A program made the position numbers and the translations under genes. From an uncultured Eggerthellaceae bacterium (lineage in GTDB: Bacteria > Actinomycetota > Coriobacteriia > Coriobacteriales > Eggerthellaceae), in assembly GCA_910580205.1 (NCBI GenBank), contig CAJTVP010000004.1:1-64000 (forward strand): DNA of 64,000 nt, written 5' to 3'. A model generated the notes under the pieces. The model ran no database searches and was not told the DNA's origin. It was given only the letters and a program-made list of their open reading frames with translations. The stretch's first letter is position 1. The number at the start of each line of letters is the position of its first letter. This document shows, piece after piece, positions 40,068-49,615 of the stretch.

Positions 40068-41132
40068 ATGTCTGAAGAGCAAAATAATGTATTGAATGAC
40101 CGTGAGCTTGATGAACTGGATAAGCTGAAAGCTAAATATGAAAAAATGACTGAACCAGGCATGCTTCAGAAAGCTGGAGATGTTATCGGTTCTATTATTC
40201 CGGCACCAATCAAGGACACTGTCAACAATATTGGGGAAACTATTACTGAGCAACAATTCTACGAGGAAGCTATGCAGATAGTTGCACAAGGCTTTAATGC
40301 GCTTGAAGAGCAGGCTGCAAAGGTTACTATCAGCAAAGAAACCGTAGTTAAAAGAGCAAATGAATATATAGACGGTAGAACAATCTCATCCATTCAAGAG
40401 CTTTGCTTTGCAAGGAGTTACGAAGTAGCAAAGATTGCGGATTCGGAAAAGATACCTAGCCTGTTATCAGCAACCGTTGAAGGTGGAGCTACGGGATTCC
40501 TTGGTTTTGTTGGCATTATTCCTAACATCGTTACGAGTACATTCTGCTACTACAGGGCTGTTCAGTCTATTGCTGTATCTTATGGATATGATGTGAGAGA
40601 CGATCCAAACGAACTCATGATAGCTAGTGAGGTATTCACGAGCGCCATGTCGCCACGTTCTAGCAAAGCAGGAGAGATGGCTGGCATAATCGGAAAGCTA
40701 ATGCTGATTAGCGAAGCCGAAGCTGTAAAGCAAACGATAAAAAAGGGATGGACAGAGATGGCTGCCTGTGGAGGCATACGTCTTCTGTTAACTCAGATGC
40801 GCGCATTAGCTCATAAAGCTGCAAAAAAGGCGCTAGAGAAAGCAGGAAAAGAAGGACTCGAAAACTCTGTTTTTAGAAGTATTCTAGAGCAAATTGGTAA
40901 GCGTCTTGGGCAAAAAGCAGTTCAACGTGCAGTTCCGTTTGTATCCGCAGTCATTGGTGCTTTTTTTGATACTGGCGAGATGAACAAAGTCATTACATTC
41001 GCAGATACGTTTTATAGGAAAAGATTTATTCTGGAGAAGGGAATGCGTCAGGCAGAATTTAATGCGCCAGAAGCTATGACTATTTTGCCTGAATGCACTA
41101 ATGAAGAAAAAATGACTTCTTCAGACGAATAG
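40068..41132 (+). CDS. EcsC family protein
   Basis: A 354-residue protein of the EcsC family (named after a Bacillus gene in the ecs ABC transporter operon; biochemical role unknown). A helical N-terminus is followed by the characteristic glycine-rich hydrophobic stretch at about residues 145-185 (EGGATGFLGFVGIIPNI, then FCYYRAVQSIAVSYGYDVRDDP). Further helices (GIRLLLTQMRALAHKAAKKALEKA, VPFVSAVIGAFFDTGEMN) complete it. Close interaction with membrane is likely. AT-rich, island cargo; ATG 40068 with GGGAAAG upstream. It converges with the HEPN gene. Confidence 0.8.
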   Translation: MSEEQNNVLNDRELDELDKLKAKYEKMTEPGMLQKAGDVIGSIIPAPIKDTVNNIGETITEQQFYEEAMQIVAQGFNALEEQAAKVTISKETVVKRANEYIDGRTISSIQELCFARSYEVAKIADSEKIPSLLSATVEGGATGFLGFVGIIPNIVTSTFCYYRAVQSIAVSYGYDVRDDPNELMIASEVFTSAMSPRSSKAGEMAGIIGKLMLISEAEAVKQTIKKGWTEMAACGGIRLLLTQMRALAHKAAKKALEKAGKEGLENSVFRSILEQIGKRLGQKAVQRAVPFVSAVIGAFFDTGEMNKVITFADTFYRKRFILEKGMRQAEFNAPEAMTILPECTNEEKMTSSDE

Positions 41133-41221
41133 TTTTGGCTTTCTCATTGGCACAAGCTGTCCTATTTTAAAACCACAATCTACTACACAAGATGAGTATT
41201 CACTCAAAATACTTCCTGCAA

Positions 41222-42061
41222 TTAGCCGAACAGAATCCTCGGTTCGCAAGGTAAATCATTTACCTCTATACATCTGAGAATCAACTTATGAAGTAAAGAG
41301 GCAGTGGACTCAACTGCATTCTCGTTTTTTACAGTTCCCGTATGAACTGCCTTAGACCTGTCGTCATAGAGCTTTTTGATTGCGTCATACTCATCCATTT
41401 CACCATTAAGAAACTTTGATGCAAGAAGACTAATCCTAAATCGCAATTCAGCCTGCACCCCAAACAATGTCTCAATTCCAGCCCACAATATTGCAAGTTG
41501 CACAGATGGACGAACACTTTGCTTGTAGCTCCATAAGGCATTGACCGCATTAGCGAAAGCTGGTTTTTCCATTAGATCTGAAGCTGAAATAAAAACAGAT
41601 TCAATGAAAGTACATTCCTCTGGTGTTACTGTTTCAATAGAGCGAGGCAAAAACAAACGAGACGACATGACGACATTCATGAACGATGACTGATTAAATT
41701 GGTCTGCACTAACATTGCATTGCAGATTCCAGTAAATCTCTTTATGTAAGAGAGCGGACAGCAAACAAATATCGGTTTGGGCGTTCCAGAGATTGGTTAC
41801 GAGAGAGCGACCATCAGGAGATTTTACTTTTATATGGAGTTGAGCTCTTGTTGATCTTAGTGTTGCTATTACAATGCCAAGATCTATTTCACTCTTACTT
41901 CCATGCTTCATTATCGAATCTATCATCGCATCAGGGTCAGGTTGGCATTCTATTGGCTCTAAAACGGTATTTTGATTAAGTCTGATTTCTGAGCCAGGTT
42001 CAATACCAATAAGATAGAGATACCCTTCCGTTTCGCCCGTTTTTGCACGAATTGATGTCAT
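41222..42061 (-). CDS. Apea-like HEPN domain protein
   Basis: A 279-residue protein. The C-terminal half (about 165-265) reads as a HEPN helical bundle of the Apea-like group: SVQLAILWAGIETLFG, then RFRISLLASKFL, then YDDRSKAVHTG, which contains the RxxxxH motif (Arg235, His240) of HEPN ribonucleases, and a final helix. The N-terminal 160 residues are mainly beta and unrecognised, possibly a sensor. HEPN proteins of this kind are common in abortive-infection and toxin systems; that role here is inference. It is AT-rich and lies 75 bases downstream of the GIY-YIG gene on the same strand. Confidence 0.72.
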   Translation of the reverse strand: MTSIRAKTGETEGYLYLIGIEPGSEIRLNQNTVLEPIECQPDPDAMIDSIMKHGSKSEIDLGIVIATLRSTRAQLHIKVKSPDGRSLVTNLWNAQTDICLLSALLHKEIYWNLQCNVSADQFNQSSFMNVVMSSRLFLPRSIETVTPEECTFIESVFISASDLMEKPAFANAVNALWSYKQSVRPSVQLAILWAGIETLFGVQAELRFRISLLASKFLNGEMDEYDAIKKLYDDRSKAVHTGTVKNENAVESTASLLHKLILRCIEVNDLPCEPRILFG

Positions 42062-42136
42062 GAAGTCCCCAAACTGCCCCGAACGGATAAACTATCCTGG
42101 TTATCTTTTTACAATTAAGCGCACCTTATGGGCTAT

Positions 42137-42793
42137 TTAACTCTTGGTTTCCATCCTGTCACGCATATCGCTCAGGATCTCGCCTTTATACGAGAAATAT
42201 GCAGGTCCTTGCCTTGATATGTCATCAGCAAACAAGGATTCAGCTAATGCGGACAATGTCATGGTTTGACCGTTGTGTTCGACATGCCTGTCGTCGACAA
42301 CTGTTGCAATGACTCTTTTATCCTTTACAAAGACCACTTCCTCGCCAGCATCAACACCTACCATGCTGAACTTGAATGGTGGCCTGCGCTTACTGACAGC
42401 CTCAGCAACCATTTCGTCTTCGACCTCTTCTTTGGTCGGCTTCCAACGCTTTAGGTTCGCTTCTGTGCCAGAGATTCTCGCAATAGCTTCGAGAAGATCA
42501 AATGCAGCTTCAGGAGTCATAGCAAAAAACTCCCGAACTCGGGTTTTGCCTTTGTATTCTTCAATAGTATGCAGATCGGGATTAAGGTCATCTATTAACT
42601 TGTGCAGAGATTTATCGGTAAGTTTAGAAGTAACGGAATAAGTAGCATAAACGCGAAATGCGAATGGTACGGCAGATGACGCATTTAGCTGGCTCAGTCT
42701 CTTCTCGACATCAATCGCAAAACCGATTTTTACATAATCAGGAAAGCTTGGATTGGTAAAGATATAGATGTAGCCTGATTTCTCTTTCGTCAT
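42137..42793 (-). CDS. GIY-YIG (T5orf172/Mug113-like) nuclease with C-terminal RAMA-like domain
   Basis: A 218-residue protein. Residues 5-105 are a GIY-YIG nuclease of the T5orf172 branch: GYIYIF, then DYVKIGFAIDVEKRLSQLN, the paired Tyr and Gly residues plus Arg expected for catalysis, and an acidic residue in VREFF. Residues 130-215 form a separate module (FKFSMVGVDAGEEVVFV, then ATVVDDRHVEHNG, QGPAYFSYKGEIL) like RAMA/DUF4357-type domains attached to restriction enzymes, proposed to read modified DNA. Island cargo with weak ribosome site. DNA target unknown. Confidence 0.75.
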   Translation of the reverse strand: MTKEKSGYIYIFTNPSFPDYVKIGFAIDVEKRLSQLNASSAVPFAFRVYATYSVTSKLTDKSLHKLIDDLNPDLHTIEEYKGKTRVREFFAMTPEAAFDLLEAIARISGTEANLKRWKPTKEEVEDEMVAEAVSKRRPPFKFSMVGVDAGEEVVFVKDKRVIATVVDDRHVEHNGQTMTLSALAESLFADDISRQGPAYFSYKGEILSDMRDRMETKS

Positions 42794-42958
42794 TATTGTC
42801 TGCCTATCTATTTATCTAAAAATGCCACCGTGAACTATGTAATCTCGATGTAAGACTAACCCTTATTTTATTACACGTAGAAATCACAGCCACTCAATGT
42901 AGGTCATTCTTCCTCGAGCATTCCCGCACCATCAAGTATCTCATTGTTTGGTGAGATC

Positions 42959-43188
<230 letters not shown>

Positions 43189-43204
43189 TGAAAGCTGCCG
43201 AGTT

Positions 43205-43233
43205 ATTATAAACAGAACAGACGAAAGGGACAA
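43205..43233 (-). promoter_or_regulatory. Promoter of tRNA-Asp
   Basis: On the minus strand TTGTCC and TATAAT are separated by exactly 17 bases, about 17 bases before the tRNA 5' end. Near-consensus. Confidence 0.8.
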
Positions 43234-43243
43234 GAAGAATTTT

Positions 43244-44266
43244 TCAACGGATGATCCCGCCGCCCAAAACGGCGTCTCCTTCGTAGAGCGCGCAGGTCTG
43301 ACCGGGGGCTGCGGCGAACGCAGGCTCATCGAACTCCACGGTCGCGCGGTTGCCGTTCACGGTGAGGGTGCACGGGACGGCTTCCATGTTGTACCGGAAC
43401 TGCGCGCTGCAACGGATGGGTCCCCCAGGAGCCTCAGCGAGCAGGTTCACATCCACGAGCTCCACGCGCTCCGTCAGCGCATCCTCATGGCTCCCGAGCA
43501 TCACGACGTTGGCATCGGCATCCTTGGCGCGCACATAGGCTGGCTTCCCTAAAGCCACGCCGAGCCCCTTCCGTTGGCCGATGGTGTAGAGATGCGCGCC
43601 CTCATGCTGGCCGATGATGCGCCCATCCGCATCCAGGATATTCCCCGGCCGCGTGCCCAGATGCTGTTTGAGATCTTCGGTGACCGAGCCGCAGATGAAG
43701 CAGATATCCTGGGACTCTTCGCGCACCGCCACCGGCAAGCCCGCTTCTGCGGCCTGCCGTCGCACCTCATCTTTCGAAAGCGCGCCCAAGGGGAAGGTAA
43801 CGTGTCTCAGCGCATCCGCAGGGATGCGGCTCAAGAAATAGCTCTGGTCCTTGCGTCCATCCTCCGCGCGCAGCAGCCTCACCCGATCACCCTCAGCGGC
43901 AAGCTGCGCGTAGTGGCCCGTCGCCACGTGCCCGCATCCCAGCTCAGAAGCCATCTCAAGCATCACGCCGAACTTGATCGCCCGATTGCAGGCGACGCAG
44001 GGGTTGGGCGTGAGCCCGCAACGGTAAGCCTCATAGAACGGGCCTTTCACCAACGCTTCGAACGCCTCTCTGGCATCCAAGACCTCATGGGGGATGCCCA
44101 ACGTCCGGCAAACCTCTCGCGCATCGGCCACGTTGCGCTCATCATCCGGCGTGCCCAAGATCATGGTGGCGCCGATGCAGCCGCGCCCTTCCCGGACGAG
44201 CCGCAAAGCGGCCACGCTCGAATCCACGCCGCCGCTCATGGCGACGCATGTCTGCACAGCGCTCAC
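43244..44266 (-). CDS. mnmA: tRNA-specific 2-thiouridylase MnmA
   Basis: A 340-residue PP-loop enzyme making s2U34 in Lys, Glu and Gln tRNAs. AMSGGVDSSVAALRL is the ATP loop; NPCVACNRAIKFG has the first catalytic Cys and ESQDICFICG the second. C-terminal beta-barrel domains are complete. Frames extend to ATG 44314 and ATG 44383, but GTG 44266 places the ATP loop at the normal distance from the N-terminus. It is divergent from the ABC exporter and reads toward tRNA-Asp. Confidence 0.92.
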   Translation of the reverse strand: MSAVQTCVAMSGGVDSSVAALRLVREGRGCIGATMILGTPDDERNVADAREVCRTLGIPHEVLDAREAFEALVKGPFYEAYRCGLTPNPCVACNRAIKFGVMLEMASELGCGHVATGHYAQLAAEGDRVRLLRAEDGRKDQSYFLSRIPADALRHVTFPLGALSKDEVRRQAAEAGLPVAVREESQDICFICGSVTEDLKQHLGTRPGNILDADGRIIGQHEGAHLYTIGQRKGLGVALGKPAYVRAKDADANVVMLGSHEDALTERVELVDVNLLAEAPGGPIRCSAQFRYNMEAVPCTLTVNGNRATVEFDEPAFAAAPGQTCALYEGDAVLGGGIIR

Positions 44267-44381
44267 TCTGGCCGACCGTCCTCTCCTGGCGCTTCGATTG
44301 GGGTATCTTGTCATACTAAAAGATGAAGCGGGTGAAAACGATGATGATGGAAGCGAACAGGACGCGGAAGAAGGCAGGCGC

Positions 44382-46580
44382 ATGAAGGTCTTCCGCTATC
44401 TCGGAGAGCATAAGGCGGCTGTCGCGCTCACGGTCCTGCTCCTCATCGGATGCGTCGTCTGCGACTTGGCCATCCCCACGTACACCTCAGACATCGTGGA
44501 TGTGGGCATCCAGCAGTCGGGCGTGGAGCACATCGCCACTGAAACCTTGTCCGACGCCACCCATGAGGCGGCCAGCTTGGTGATCCCCGCCGAAGATGAA
44601 GCGCTCTTCAAGGAGAGCTATGAGCAGGCGTCGGATGGCGCTTGGCATCTCACCGAAGCGGGCCGGCGTTCTTGGGCCGAGCTGGACGAGATGCTCACGG
44701 TCCCCTTGGTGATGATGTACCCGAACGATCAGATGGCCGCGGAGAGCCCGGTCAGCCTTCCGCAGATGATGGAGGCCCTCAGGGAGGGATCCGTCAGCGA
44801 ACAGGACGTGGAGCGCTATGCCAAGGATGTCCGCCAGGGGCTTGAAAGCGCCAGCCCGGAGATGCTGAGCCAAATGGCCGTGGCGGCTGCGCTCAAAGAA
44901 TACGCGGGCACGGGAGATGACCTGTCCGCCCGCCAAATGGGCTATCTTCTGAAGACGGGCCTGTTCATGCTGGGTTTGGCGGCCGCCTCCATGGTGCTGA
45001 ACATCCTGGTGGGTTTCGTGGCATCGCGCACTGGCACGCGCATCGGTCGCGATCTTCGGCGGCGTTTGTTCTCCAAAGTGGTCAGCTTCACCGAAGCGGA
45101 GGTGTCGCGCTTCTCCGCGGCCTCTCTCATCACGCGCGCCACCAATGACATCCAGCTGATCCAGAATGTCTCCATCATGCTGATGCGCATGGTCCTCTAC
45201 GCGCCCATCGTCGCCGCGGGCGGCATCATCATGGTGCTCTATACCAACGCCTCTCTCGGCTACATCATCGTCTTCGCCATCCTCCTGGTGGCGGTCACGA
45301 TCTTCATCCTGTTCAAAGTCACCGGCCCCAAGTTCAAGATCATGCAGTCCTTGATCGACCGTGTGAACCTCATCGCCCGCGAGATGCTCACAGGCATCCC
45401 CGTCATCCGCGCTTTCGGACGGCAATCCTTCGAGCAAGAGCGCTTCGATGGGGCCTCGGCGAATCTGATGCGCACGCAGCTGTTCACGAACCGCGCCATG
45501 AGCTTCATGATGCCCGCCATGATGCTGGTGATGAACCTCACCAGCGTGGCGATCGTGTGGTTCGGCGGCCACGCCATAGAGCAAGGGACTATCCAAACGG
45601 GCGACATGATCGCGTTCATCACCTATTCCATGGTCATCATCATGGGCTTCCTCATGATCGGCATGGTGGCCATCATGCTCCCGCGGGCGGATGTGGCCGC
45701 GGGCCGCGTGAGCGAGGTCCTGTCCACTTGTCCGCTCGTGCAGGATCCGCCGAAAGCCCCAAGCGCTTCTGAGGCCAGCGAAGCGCCTTGCGGCGCAGCG
45801 TCCGACACCTGCGCGCCTTCTGGCCGCATCCAGTTCCAAGACGTGAGCTTCCGGTATCCAGGCAGCGACGCTTGCGCCCTTGAGCGCGTGAGCTTCACCG
45901 TGGAGCCGGGACAGACCGTGGCGCTCATCGGTCCGACGGGCTCTGGCAAATCGACCATCCTCAAGCTGATCGAGCGCTTCTACGACGCGACGGAGGGCGT
46001 CGTCCGCGTGGATGGATGCGACGTGCGCTCCGTGCCCCAAGAAGAGCTGCGAACGAAGTTGAGCTACGTCCCGCAAAAGGCGTTCCTCTTCTCCGGCACC
46101 GTTGACACGAACGTGGCCTATGCGGATGAATCCATGCCGCCCTCTGAGGTCAGCCACGCGCTCCGGATCGCCCAGGCAGAGCGCTTCGTCAGCGAGAAGC
46201 CCGAAGGCGTGAACGCTCCCATCGCCCAAGGCGGCGCCAACGTCTCCGGCGGCCAGCGCCAGCGCCTCTGCATCGCCCGCGCCCTTGCGAAGAGCGCGGC
46301 CATCTATCTTTTCGACGATGCGTTCAGCGCTTTGGATTACAAGACGGATGCGAGCTTGCGCCAGGCTCTTGATTCAGAGCTTTCCAGCGCAACGAAGCTG
46401 ATCGTGGCCCAGCGCATCTCCACCATACGCCACGCGGACAAGATCATCGTGCTCAAAGACGGCGCCATCGAGGGCGCGGGCACCCACGCTGAGCTCATGG
46501 AGGGCTGCGAAGAGTACCGGATGATCGCTTTGTCGCAGCTTTCCGAAGAGGAGCTGGCGGAGGGCGGTGAGGCCGCATGA
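44382..46580 (+). CDS. ABC exporter half-transporter, degenerate ATP site
   Basis: A 732-residue type IV ABC exporter subunit: membrane domain (about 10-450) with an unusually large extracytoplasmic insert of about 100 residues after the first helix (residues 45-180), then an ATPase domain. Walker A is GPTGSGKST and the signature VSGGQRQ is intact, but the Walker B catalytic Glu is Asp (YLFDDAFSALD) and the switch His is Gln (VAQRIST). That is typical of the non-catalytic half of heterodimeric exporters. It overlaps the next gene by 4 bases. ATG 44382 has GGAAGAAGG upstream; the frame upstream is a shadow of mnmA. Substrate unknown. Confidence 0.9.
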   Translation: MKVFRYLGEHKAAVALTVLLLIGCVVCDLAIPTYTSDIVDVGIQQSGVEHIATETLSDATHEAASLVIPAEDEALFKESYEQASDGAWHLTEAGRRSWAELDEMLTVPLVMMYPNDQMAAESPVSLPQMMEALREGSVSEQDVERYAKDVRQGLESASPEMLSQMAVAAALKEYAGTGDDLSARQMGYLLKTGLFMLGLAAASMVLNILVGFVASRTGTRIGRDLRRRLFSKVVSFTEAEVSRFSAASLITRATNDIQLIQNVSIMLMRMVLYAPIVAAGGIIMVLYTNASLGYIIVFAILLVAVTIFILFKVTGPKFKIMQSLIDRVNLIAREMLTGIPVIRAFGRQSFEQERFDGASANLMRTQLFTNRAMSFMMPAMMLVMNLTSVAIVWFGGHAIEQGTIQTGDMIAFITYSMVIIMGFLMIGMVAIMLPRADVAAGRVSEVLSTCPLVQDPPKAPSASEASEAPCGAASDTCAPSGRIQFQDVSFRYPGSDACALERVSFTVEPGQTVALIGPTGSGKSTILKLIERFYDATEGVVRVDGCDVRSVPQEELRTKLSYVPQKAFLFSGTVDTNVAYADESMPPSEVSHALRIAQAERFVSEKPEGVNAPIAQGGANVSGGQRQRLCIARALAKSAAIYLFDDAFSALDYKTDASLRQALDSELSSATKLIVAQRISTIRHADKIIVLKDGAIEGAGTHAELMEGCEEYRMIALSQLSEEELAEGGEAA

Positions 46581-48568
46581 GGAAGCATGAGCCTCGCTCT
46601 CTCAAGATGGTCGCCTCTGAAGCCCCTGAGATCCAAGCGGCTGAGCTGGACCGCATGAGCGCTGAGGAGCGAGCTTCAGCGCGCGAGCGCATCCGCGTGA
46701 ACGCCATGACCGCGCATGGCGCGAAGGCGAAAGGCCCTCGTCGCGGGCACCATGGGGGAGGCGGCCCTCGGATGCACGGCGGCGAGCAGGCACGGGATTT
46801 CAAGGGCACCATGGGCAAGATGCTCGCGTTCATGGGGCAGTTCAAGCTCCACCTGCTGCTCGTGGCGGCGTTCGCCATCGGGTCGTGCCTGTTCAGCATC
46901 GTCGGCCCCAAAGTGCTCTCCGAGGCCACGACGGCCCTTTTCGAAGGCATCATCGCTCAGATCGGCGGCACCGGCGGCATAGATTTCACGCTCATCGGCA
47001 CCATCCTCCTGACCACCCTCGCGCTCTACCTCGCCTCTGCTGGCTGCGCGTGGGTGCAAAGCTGGACCATGTCCTACGTCTCCCAGCAGACCTGCTATCG
47101 CCTGCGCCGCGCCATCATGGAGAAGGTGGACCGGATGCCCTTCGGCTATTTCGAGAAGACCGCCACCGGCGACACTCTCTCGCGCCTCACCAACGACGTG
47201 GACACGCTCGGCCAGAGCTTGAACCAAGGCGTCACGCAGCTCATCACCTCCAGCGTGACGGTGCTGGGCGTCATCTTCATGATGTTCTCGATCAACTGGC
47301 TGCTCGCCCTGATCACGCTCATCATGGTCCCGCTCTCCATCCTTCTGGTGGCGCTGGTCGTGCGCGCTTCCCAGCGCCATTTCTACGCGCAGCAAGCCCT
47401 TCTGGGCCAGGTGAACGCGCAGGTGGAAGAGACGTTCTCCGGCCATGGCGTCGTCCGGGCGTTCTCCCGCGAAGATGAGACGGTGCGCCTGTTCAACGAA
47501 GCCAATGACAGGCTCTATGAAGCCGGATGGAAGTCGCAATTCCTCTCCGGGCTCATGAAGCCGGTGATGGATCTGGTGGGGAATCTGGGATACGTGGCCG
47601 TGGCGGTGACGGGATCGTTCTTGGCCGTGCAGGGCACCATCACCGTGGGCGATATCCAAGCGTTCATCCAGTACGTCAAGAACTTCACCCAGCCCATCAC
47701 GCAGCTCGCCCAAGTGAGCAACGTGCTCCAACAGCTCGCTGCGGCGGCGGAGCGCATCTTCGCGTTCATCGACCAGCCGGAAAGCCCCGAAGAAGAGCCG
47801 ACCCATCTGGCCGATGACCTCCGTTGCGACGTCGCCTTCGACCACGTGACCTTCGGCTACGCGCCCGATGAGCCCATCATCAAAGACTTCACCGAACGGG
47901 TGGGCGCGGGCCAGACCGTCGCCATCGTGGGCCCGACGGGGGCGGGCAAGACCACGCTCGTGAAGCTGCTCATGCGCTTCTACTCGGTGGATGCGGGAAC
48001 CATCAGGATCGGCGGCGTGGACCTGGAGGACATCAGCGTGGATGATTCGCGCAGGCTCTTCGCCATGGTGCTCCAGGATACATGGCTGTTCAGCGGCACG
48101 ATCCGGGAGAACATCCGGTACGGCCGCATCGACGCGACGGATGAAGAGGTGGAGGAGGCGGCGCGTCTGGCGTGCGCCGATCATTTCATCCGAGCGCTTC
48201 CGGATGGCTACGGCTTCCGCATCAACGAAGACGCCACCAACGTGAGCGCTGGGCAAAAGCAGCTGATCACCATCGCCCGCGCCCTCATCGCGAACAGGCG
48301 GATGCTCATCTTGGATGAGGCCACCAGCTCGGTGGACACGCGCACTGAAGCGCGCATCCAGGAGGGGATGGACAACCTCATGGCCGGGCGCACGTCATTC
48401 GTGATCGCGCACCGGCTCTCCACCATCCAGAACGCCGACCTCATCATCGTGATGGATGGCGGCCGCATCGTGGAAACGGGAACCCATCAAGAGCTGCTTC
48501 GCGCTGATGGGCGCTACGCCGAACTGTATAATTCCCAATTCGAAGAAATGGACGGCTTGGAAGCCTGA
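46577..48568 (+). CDS. ABC exporter half-transporter, catalytic partner
   Basis: A 663-residue partner of the preceding subunit. A charged cytoplasmic N-terminus with an RRGHHGGGGPR basic/Gly stretch (about 1-80) precedes six membrane helices and the ATPase domain. Walker A is GPTGAGKTT, Walker B LILDEATSSVD with the catalytic Glu, and the switch is IAHRLST with His. The signature is the altered VSAGQKQ. Together the two subunits form one full and one degenerate ATP site, as in BmrCD or TM287/288. Exported compound not predictable. Confidence 0.9.
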   Translation: MRKHEPRSLKMVASEAPEIQAAELDRMSAEERASARERIRVNAMTAHGAKAKGPRRGHHGGGGPRMHGGEQARDFKGTMGKMLAFMGQFKLHLLLVAAFAIGSCLFSIVGPKVLSEATTALFEGIIAQIGGTGGIDFTLIGTILLTTLALYLASAGCAWVQSWTMSYVSQQTCYRLRRAIMEKVDRMPFGYFEKTATGDTLSRLTNDVDTLGQSLNQGVTQLITSSVTVLGVIFMMFSINWLLALITLIMVPLSILLVALVVRASQRHFYAQQALLGQVNAQVEETFSGHGVVRAFSREDETVRLFNEANDRLYEAGWKSQFLSGLMKPVMDLVGNLGYVAVAVTGSFLAVQGTITVGDIQAFIQYVKNFTQPITQLAQVSNVLQQLAAAAERIFAFIDQPESPEEEPTHLADDLRCDVAFDHVTFGYAPDEPIIKDFTERVGAGQTVAIVGPTGAGKTTLVKLLMRFYSVDAGTIRIGGVDLEDISVDDSRRLFAMVLQDTWLFSGTIRENIRYGRIDATDEEVEEAARLACADHFIRALPDGYGFRINEDATNVSAGQKQLITIARALIANRRMLILDEATSSVDTRTEARIQEGMDNLMAGRTSFVIAHRLSTIQNADLIIVMDGGRIVETGTHQELLRADGRYAELYNSQFEEMDGLEA

Positions 48569-48605
48569 GGGCATCCGACCAACCACCCACGAAAGCAGAG
48601 GTCGC

Positions 48606-49448
48606 ATGATGCACGAAGATCAGGAACAGGCGCAGCTGGACACGGCATCCGACCGTCGCCCGGATGCGTTCGACTTCTGCCCGGCCGAAACTCCGTTGCC
48701 CACCGGGATCATCCGCATCGCCCCGGAAGCCATCGCCTCTGAGCGCTTCATGGGCGATGCTTGCGCGCCCACGCCAGAGCGCCCCGTGCGCATCGCCGCT
48801 TTCGACTTCGACGGCACGTGCATCTCAGGCTCTTCACCGAAGAAGCTCGTGAACGAGCTCATGCGCCAAGGGAAGCTCTCCCTTTACAAGATATTGAGGA
48901 TCGGCGTGTGGGGCCTGGCCTACAAGTTCAACCGTCCCCGCGATGACGAAGGCGTGCGCACGCGCGTGTTCTCTGCTTTCGCTGGGATGCCGGCGGAGCA
49001 GGTGAACGAGAAGCTCTGCGATTTCTACCAGCGCCGCATCGACCCTCTGTTCCGGCTGGACGCGGAGGCGTGCATGTTCGCGCACATGGAAGCAGGGCAC
49101 GAGGTCATCGTGATCTCCGCCAGCTTCGAGCCCATCGTGGCCTCGGCCATGGTCGAACACCCCATCAAGATAGCCTTGGCCTCGCGCATGAAGATAGACG
49201 ATCAGGGCCGCTACACCGACCAGGTGGATGGCCTTCCCACTGAAGGTCCTGCGAAGCTGAAGGTGCTGCGGCAGTTCGCCGATCGCTATTACGGCGAAGG
49301 CGCGTGGGAGATCGGATGGGCCTACGGGGATCACTTCTCCGATCTGGAGCTTTTGAGCGCGGCGGAGAACCCGTGCGCGGTCACGCCCGATGGCAAGCTG
49401 GAAGAGGTGGCTGGGCATCTGGGCTGGAAGGTCCTCGACTGGGAATGA
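48606..49448 (+). CDS. HAD-IB family hydrolase (SerB-like phosphatase)
   Basis: A 280-residue haloacid-dehalogenase phosphatase. After a 65-residue extension, motif I is AFDFDGTCISGSS (nucleophile Asp), motif II VISASFEPIV, and motif IV YGDHFSDLELL. The helical cap (MRQGKLSLYKILRIGVWGLAYKF) is like HAD-IB lipid-phosphate or serine-phosphate phosphatases. ATG 48606 is chosen because the upstream frame overlaps the ABC gene. It lies 37 bases after the exporter and may be co-transcribed. Substrate unknown. Confidence 0.85.
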   Translation: MMHEDQEQAQLDTASDRRPDAFDFCPAETPLPTGIIRIAPEAIASERFMGDACAPTPERPVRIAAFDFDGTCISGSSPKKLVNELMRQGKLSLYKILRIGVWGLAYKFNRPRDDEGVRTRVFSAFAGMPAEQVNEKLCDFYQRRIDPLFRLDAEACMFAHMEAGHEVIVISASFEPIVASAMVEHPIKIALASRMKIDDQGRYTDQVDGLPTEGPAKLKVLRQFADRYYGEGAWEIGWAYGDHFSDLELLSAAENPCAVTPDGKLEEVAGHLGWKVLDWE

Positions 49449-49544
49449 CGGCGCGTTGGCAGGGGAACGCCGTCCCGCTTGAGCGGCTCTTGATGCCTCA
49501 AGATGCAGTTTTCGCAGATTCTTGATGCGACAAACGCATGTTCG

Positions 49545-49573
49545 TATACAACGAACGCCCTCTACGGTAGAAT
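49545..49573 (+). promoter_or_regulatory. Candidate promoter for the AAA-like gene
   Basis: TATACA and TAGAAT are separated by 17 bases, 43 bases before the ATG at 49616. Confidence 0.45.
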
Positions 49574-49615
49574 ACGCGAAAAAGCTACGCGCATCGCACG
49601 CATGAGAGGTTCGGA

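Noticed and set aside
46676..48256. A 526-residue minus-strand frame opposite the second ABC gene
   Set aside because: It is a shadow frame, rich in His, Arg and Asp because of the codon bias of the real gene on the other strand.
49540..49556. GTTCG-N7-CGAAC inverted repeat as a LexA (SOS) box
   Set aside because: The Gram-positive LexA site is CGAAC-N4-GTTCG; the arms here are in reverse order and spacing is wrong.
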